The notes under the pieces were generated by a model, which was not told the DNA's origin, ran no database searches, and saw only the letters and a list, made by a program, of their open reading frames with translations. DNA of 27,860 nucleotides from an uncultured bacterium. Its GTDB lineage: Bacteria > Bacteroidota > Ignavibacteria > Ignavibacteriales > Melioribacteraceae. Shown one piece after another: positions 24,101 through 27,860 of the stretch; the stretch's first letter is position 1; the number at the start of each line of letters is the position of its first letter. The stretch spans positions 1-27,860 of the forward strand of contig CALDDL010000026.1 in the NCBI GenBank assembly GCA_937936675.1. Reading direction: 5' to 3'. Both the position numbers and the translations under genes were made by a program.

Positions 24101-26047
24101 ATGAAGACTTTTATAATAATATTATTAACTACTTTTACGCTTTTTGCTCAATTGAATCCTGATAGTGTTATCAATTCACTACAGAAACTGGATGAAAAAG
24201 AACAAATAGATTCCCTATCCATTTTATGCTGGAATTATAGAAGCATAACGCCTCGGACTTCTATTAGATATGGACTCTTAGCATTAAATAAAATGGAAAA
24301 AATTTCTTACTTTATGCATAAGTCGGAAGTATTAAATTATCTAGGTGTTATTTATGGCAACATTGGGAATCTAGATTCGGCATACTATTATTATCAAATG
24401 GCACTCGAAGTGGCAAAAAAATCAAAGAAATATAATCAAATAGCATATTCATTGAATAATATTGGAGATTACTATTATAAGAATGCACTCTATTCGACTG
24501 CATTAGAAAAGATGATGGAGGCTTACGATATTTTTGAAAAGGAAAATGATAAACGAGGTATGGCTTATGTACTTAATGATATAGGAGAAATTTATAGGAA
24601 TCAACAGGATTATGATAAAGCACTTGATTATTTTGAACGTTCATCAAAAATTAGGTCGGAAAGAAACGATATTCGTGGTCTTGCTAAATCATTAATAAAT
24701 ATTGCATCTGTATATGTAGATCAAAGATTAGAAGAAAAAGCATTAATGACTTTTTACAAAGCAATTGATCTTAGTGAAAAATCAGATTATTTAAAAGGAA
24801 AAAGTTGGGCTCTTGCGGGCATTAGTGATGTATTCTATGCACAAGGCAAAAGGGAGAAGGCACTTGAATATAGATTTAAGGCTTTAGACTTGGATAAAAA
24901 AATTCAGAACAAATATGGTGAAATTTCCTCTTATAACATAATTGGTAAAATATATATTGAATCGAATCTTTTAGCACAAGCAGAAGAATATTTAAATAAG
25001 GCAGAGTATGAATCTCGAAATACGGGGCATCTCGATCAACTTCTGATCTCTTATGAATATCAAACCAAATTAGCTGTATCAAAAGGTAATTATAAATTAG
25101 CTTATGATTATCAAAAGATGTTTGAAGAATTAAAAGAAAAAATTTATGGGCAGGAAAATAAAAATAAGATAGCTGACCTTCAGACAGCTTTTATTACTGA
25201 ACGAAAAGACAGAGAAAATATACTTCTGAAAAAAGATATTGAATTTGAAAAAAGCACAAGGAATTATGCTATTTTAATTTCACTTTTAGTACTTGGTTCA
25301 ATTATATTATTAGTGATGAGATTCAAAACACAGAAAAAAGCAAATCTATATTTGACTGAGTTAAATTCATCTAAAGATAAATTCTTTTCTATCGTTGCTC
25401 ATGATCTTAAAAATCCATTTGGTGCAGTTTCTAATTTTGCTGAATTTCTAAAAACCGATTATGATGATCTTACGGATGCAGAGCGAAAAGAAATTATAAA
25501 TGGACTTCATGAAGCATCTATTGATATTCAAAAACTATTGATGGACTTGCTTACATGGGCTCGAACTCAGAAAGGGGAAATTGGAGTAACTAAGAAAAAT
25601 TTAAATGTAAAAACTCTTTTTGATTCAATCTGTAAATCATATAGTCTTACTGCAAAGAAAAAGAATATAATTTTGAAAGTGGAAGTGGACGAATCAACAG
25701 AAATAAGTGCAGATAAGTTAATAGTTGAAACTGTTATTGGTAACTTTGTAAATAATGCAATAAAGTTTTCTTACCCTAATAGTGATGTAAGAATGTTTGT
25801 TACAAAGTACTCAGATAAGATCAGATTTTCAGTAAAAGATTACGGTAAAGGTATGAGTCCTGAAGTAATTGAGGAACTATTAAGAACAAATTCTAATCTT
25901 ACTACACTCGGGACGAGCAATGAAAGAGGAACGGGACTCGGATTAAAGATATGTAAAGAATTTGCGGAGATTCATTCAGGCGAAATATTTATCGAAAGCG
26001 AAGTTGGTAAAGGGAGTACATTCTCATTTGAGATTAATTCCAAATAA
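24101..26047 (+). CDS. TPR-repeat sensor histidine kinase
   Basis: A 648-residue kinase. Signal peptide about 1-16 (KTFIIILLTTFTLFAQ). About seven TPR units fill 75-345 (LGVIYGNIGNLDSAYYYYQM, NNIGDYYYKNALYSTALEKM, NDIGEIYRNQQDYDKALDYF, LAGISDVFYAQGKREKALEY), expected outside the inner membrane. A coiled stretch (350-385), TM about 389-406 (YAILISLLVLGSIILLVM), HisKA with H434 in FFSIVAHDLKNPFGA, and HATPase_c with N-box NFVNNAIKFS, G1 DYGKGM and G2 RGTGLGLKICKEF follow. Catalytic residues are complete. There is no receiver domain and no adjacent regulator. The transmitter resembles those of the CHASE-PAS and HisKA propeller kinases (shared GTxNExxTGLGLxxCKEF). AAGGTAG upstream is a moderate ribosome binding site. 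It is divergent from the propeller kinase over 129 bases. Confidence 0.92.
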   Translation: MKTFIIILLTTFTLFAQLNPDSVINSLQKLDEKEQIDSLSILCWNYRSITPRTSIRYGLLALNKMEKISYFMHKSEVLNYLGVIYGNIGNLDSAYYYYQMALEVAKKSKKYNQIAYSLNNIGDYYYKNALYSTALEKMMEAYDIFEKENDKRGMAYVLNDIGEIYRNQQDYDKALDYFERSSKIRSERNDIRGLAKSLINIASVYVDQRLEEKALMTFYKAIDLSEKSDYLKGKSWALAGISDVFYAQGKREKALEYRFKALDLDKKIQNKYGEISSYNIIGKIYIESNLLAQAEEYLNKAEYESRNTGHLDQLLISYEYQTKLAVSKGNYKLAYDYQKMFEELKEKIYGQENKNKIADLQTAFITERKDRENILLKKDIEFEKSTRNYAILISLLVLGSIILLVMRFKTQKKANLYLTELNSSKDKFFSIVAHDLKNPFGAVSNFAEFLKTDYDDLTDAERKEIINGLHEASIDIQKLLMDLLTWARTQKGEIGVTKKNLNVKTLFDSICKSYSLTAKKKNIILKVEVDESTEISADKLIVETVIGNFVNNAIKFSYPNSDVRMFVTKYSDKIRFSVKDYGKGMSPEVIEELLRTNSNLTTLGTSNERGTGLGLKICKEFAEIHSGEIFIESEVGKGSTFSFEINSK

Positions 26048-26070
26048 ATAGAAATATTTAAAATTATGAG

Positions 26071-26104
26071 GAGGGAATAAATTTTTATTATAATTTATTC
26101 CCTC
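26071..26104. terminator. Strong hairpin terminator between convergent genes
   Basis: GAGGGAATAAATT (26071-26083) pairs perfectly with AATTTATTCCCTC (26092-26104) around an 8-base loop, followed by TTTT on the plus strand. It ends the TPR kinase transcript. On the minus strand it follows the GH30 stop and has a less ideal T-rich tail (CATAATTTT), so it may serve both genes. Confidence 0.85.
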
Positions 26105-26115
26105 TTTTAATTTCC

Positions 26116-27573
26116 CTAGTAGATAATACTTTGTATAGCGTGAGCAGGAATATTAATATTTACTATTTGCATTTCCACATATAATCGATAATTAATTTCT
26201 TTATCGGTTTGATTCATAACTACAGTAACCATTTTACCATTTTCATTTAAGAATGAAGTAGCCGAAAGAGTGGCTCTACTTGTGGAAGTACTCACTCTCC
26301 TTGCATTTGGACGAATAAACTTAGAGAAATGCCCTATATAATAATAAGACGGAGTATAAATTAAATTCCCATTACCATCTGCATGAACTGGTGCGAAACA
26401 GAAATTTTGGACATGATTAGGACCGCCTTTATCATCCAATAAAATATTCCAATCAGTCCAAGCAACAGTTCCATTATTAAAATCATTTATCATTGAAAGC
26501 CCATATCGTTCTCCGTTTCCCCAGAATTGGTATTTTGTTGGATCAAAACTCATTGCACATCCCTCGGTAAAAAACAATTTTTTATCTGGATAACTTTCTC
26601 GTACAAAAGCGATGTTATCATATTTTTGTGGTGCACCTGTCCAATCTTCATACCAATGGAAAGCAGTACCCCAAGCATATTTTGCAGCATCGGGATCATC
26701 GAAAATGGTATTAGCTCTTTGAGTAATAAGGTCTCTATTATGATCCCAAACTAATATTTTCTTATCACCTAGTTTTTCTTTTTCCATAACCGGACCTAAA
26801 TAATTTTTAAGAAAATCTCTTTCTTCTTCGGCAGTAAAAATACAGGATTCCCAAGTCTGCGTAGCCATCGGTTCGTTCTGTACAGTAATTCCCCAGATAG
26901 GTATATTTTCGGTTTCATAAGCTTTAATAAATTTTGTAAAATAATTTGCCCATGAATTATAGTATTCAGGTAAAAGTTTCCCACCATGAAGCATATCTTT
27001 ATTTGTTTTCATAAATGCCGGAGGGCTCCATGGACTTGCAAATAATAACAATGAGCCGTCTGCCTTTTCGATTGCTTTCTTTATTAATGGTATCCTGAAT
27101 CTTCTATCGTGATCTATAGAGAATGAATTTAATTCCTTATCCCCTTCCACGATATAGGTATAGCTGCCGCTGCTAAAATCACAACTATGAATATTAGTGC
27201 GTGCAAGGCTATAACCAATTCCTTTATCTTTATCATAATAAGCTGTTAATAATTCCTGCTGCTTATCAGGTGAAAGAATTGCGAAAACTTCAGCCGATGC
27301 GTCTGTTATAGCACCTCCGATACCAAGAAATTCTTGAAATCTTTTATTCGGATTCACGAATACAGATATTTCAGTTTCGATTGGTTGTTCTCCGTCTTTA
27401 AATGTAAGTTCATCGGTTCGGCTAAGTCTTAGTTCAGTTCCTTCAGCAGTAGTATATACTGTTACTTTCTTTCCTTCAGTAAAAAATTCTCCGTTTGAAG
27501 AGAGAGTTTCTTTTTGCGTTGAACATCCTACGAATAAGATGGCAATTAATATTAGATAGTATATGTTTTTCAT
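26116..27573 (-). CDS. GH30-family glycosidase lipoprotein
   Basis: A 485-residue lipoprotein. The signal is about 1-16 with lipobox LFVGC, lipidated C17. The GH30 fold follows: GIGGAITDASAEVF (about 84-97) opens the domain, acid/base E234 is in VQNEPMATQTWES, and nucleophile E337 is in LFFTEGC. SPWSPPAFMKTN and WTDWNILLDDKGGPNH are further family hallmarks, and the C-terminal 60 residues form the accompanying beta-sandwich. GH30 members act as glucosylceramidases, endo-beta-1,6-glucanases or beta-xylosidases; the EGCAM segment and overall length fit the beta-1,6-glucanase/glucosylceramidase branch, but substrate cannot be fixed by eye. No acidic surface-export signal follows C17, so a periplasm-facing location is as likely as the cell surface. 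GAGGG lies 4 bases before ATG 27573. Confidence 0.92.
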   Translation of the reverse strand: MKNIYYLILIAILFVGCSTQKETLSSNGEFFTEGKKVTVYTTAEGTELRLSRTDELTFKDGEQPIETEISVFVNPNKRFQEFLGIGGAITDASAEVFAILSPDKQQELLTAYYDKDKGIGYSLARTNIHSCDFSSGSYTYIVEGDKELNSFSIDHDRRFRIPLIKKAIEKADGSLLLFASPWSPPAFMKTNKDMLHGGKLLPEYYNSWANYFTKFIKAYETENIPIWGITVQNEPMATQTWESCIFTAEEERDFLKNYLGPVMEKEKLGDKKILVWDHNRDLITQRANTIFDDPDAAKYAWGTAFHWYEDWTGAPQKYDNIAFVRESYPDKKLFFTEGCAMSFDPTKYQFWGNGERYGLSMINDFNNGTVAWTDWNILLDDKGGPNHVQNFCFAPVHADGNGNLIYTPSYYYIGHFSKFIRPNARRVSTSTSRATLSATSFLNENGKMVTVVMNQTDKEINYRLYVEMQIVNINIPAHAIQSIIY

Positions 27574-27700
27574 TTTACCCTCGAGATAAGAAAAATGTTA
27601 TTTATAAGTTAAAAATATTATAAATATGCACTAAAATCGAACTCTGAGGATATAATTATATACCCATTAAATAAAAAATTTCTTAAATTAATCTCATTCT

Positions 27701-27706
27701 AAGGAG
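27701..27706 (+). promoter_or_regulatory. Ribosome binding site of the last, partial gene
   Basis: AAGGAG, 7 bases before the ATG at 27714. It confirms that a real gene begins near the right edge. Confidence 0.75.
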
Positions 27707-27713
27707 ATTATAA

Positions 27714-27860
27714 ATGCATAACAAATTCTTAAGTTTTCTTAAATTTTCTATAATTTCTTTTTTATTAATTACTTCTCTAAAAGGGCAAGAAAACCCGCAA
27801 CATCAACCTGCACAATTACCAAATTTATCCGGCTATCCGGTAGTTCTCGATAAAGATACT
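27714..27860 (+). CDS. Start of an exported protein, possibly an MscS-family channel (partial)
   Basis: Only 49 codons are inside the window and the frame stays open to the edge. Residues 1-24 form a signal peptide (FLSFLKFSIISFLLITSLKG), then a Pro/Gln-rich linker and LSGYPVVLDKDT. The phrase PVVLxxDT soon after a signal peptide recalls large MscS-type mechanosensitive channels with a periplasmic N-terminal domain, but this is memory of family style and not proof. It is divergent from the GH30 gene over 140 bases. Confidence 0.6.
   Translation, partial: MHNKFLSFLKFSIISFLLITSLKGQENPQHQPAQLPNLSGYPVVLDKDT

Noticed and set aside
24671..24680. ATTCGTGGT, similar to the putative regulator element
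   Set aside because: It lies inside the TPR kinase coding sequence, encodes part of DIRGLA in a TPR linker, and is far from a gene start; treated as chance.
11208..27573. Canonical polysaccharide utilisation locus
   Set aside because: No SusC/SusD pair or sulfatase is present; the enzymes lie in separate transcription units on the minus strand with regulators interspersed.

Overview
The window is AT-rich (roughly one third G+C by eye) and looks like a chromosomal segment from the Ignavibacteria/Bacteroidota side of the FCB group. Two secreted proteins end in the NYPNPFNPTTTI form of the type IX secretion (T9SS) type A sorting domain, which is frequent in Ignavibacteria. Two giant sensor kinases carry 14-blade Reg_prop propellers followed by Y_Y_Y domains, an architecture typical of Bacteroidota-type polysaccharide sensors. 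Only some genes have a clear Shine-Dalgarno sequence. The placement is inference from protein style; there is no rRNA, tRNA, CRISPR array or transposase in the window.

Layout. 1-1655 (+): the tail of an upstream gene, then a secreted repeat protein with a T9SS tail. 1732-3693 (-): an RhlB-like DEAD-box helicase with a long disordered N-terminus, convergent with the previous gene across a shared terminator. 3830-5640 (+): rmuC and arfB, a two-gene housekeeping unit. 5772-11125 (-): two membrane histidine kinases, a 14-blade propeller kinase followed by a CHASE-PAS kinase. 11208-16299 (-): a two-gene secreted carbohydrate unit, an uncharacterised probable toroid enzyme followed by a GH2 beta-galactosidase. 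16422-23971 (-): a second 14-blade propeller kinase (HisKA_3 type), its LuxR/NarL-type response regulator, and a large secreted glycerophosphodiester phosphodiesterase with duplicated FN3/Ig-like/LamG modules and a T9SS tail. 24101-26047 (+): a TPR histidine kinase, divergent from the propeller kinase. 26116-27573 (-): a GH30 glycosidase lipoprotein. 27714-end (+): the start of an exported protein, possibly an MscS-family channel.

How it fits together. The region combines environmental sensing (four histidine kinases with four different input architectures, one response regulator) with extracellular or periplasmic degradation of glycans and glycerophosphodiesters (GH2, GH30, GDPD and a putative toroid enzyme). 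No SusC/SusD pair is present, so this is not a canonical polysaccharide utilisation locus. The most testable regulatory signal is a near-identical element (ATACCACGAA on the minus strand, with TGCG close after it) just before the response regulator and again between it and the secreted GDPD gene. It suggests that the kinase/regulator pair controls itself and the GDPD. A second signal is a pair of perfect palindromes centred on ATCGAT, exactly 60 bp apart, in the divergent promoter region between two kinases. I see no convincing wholly new defence or mobile system.
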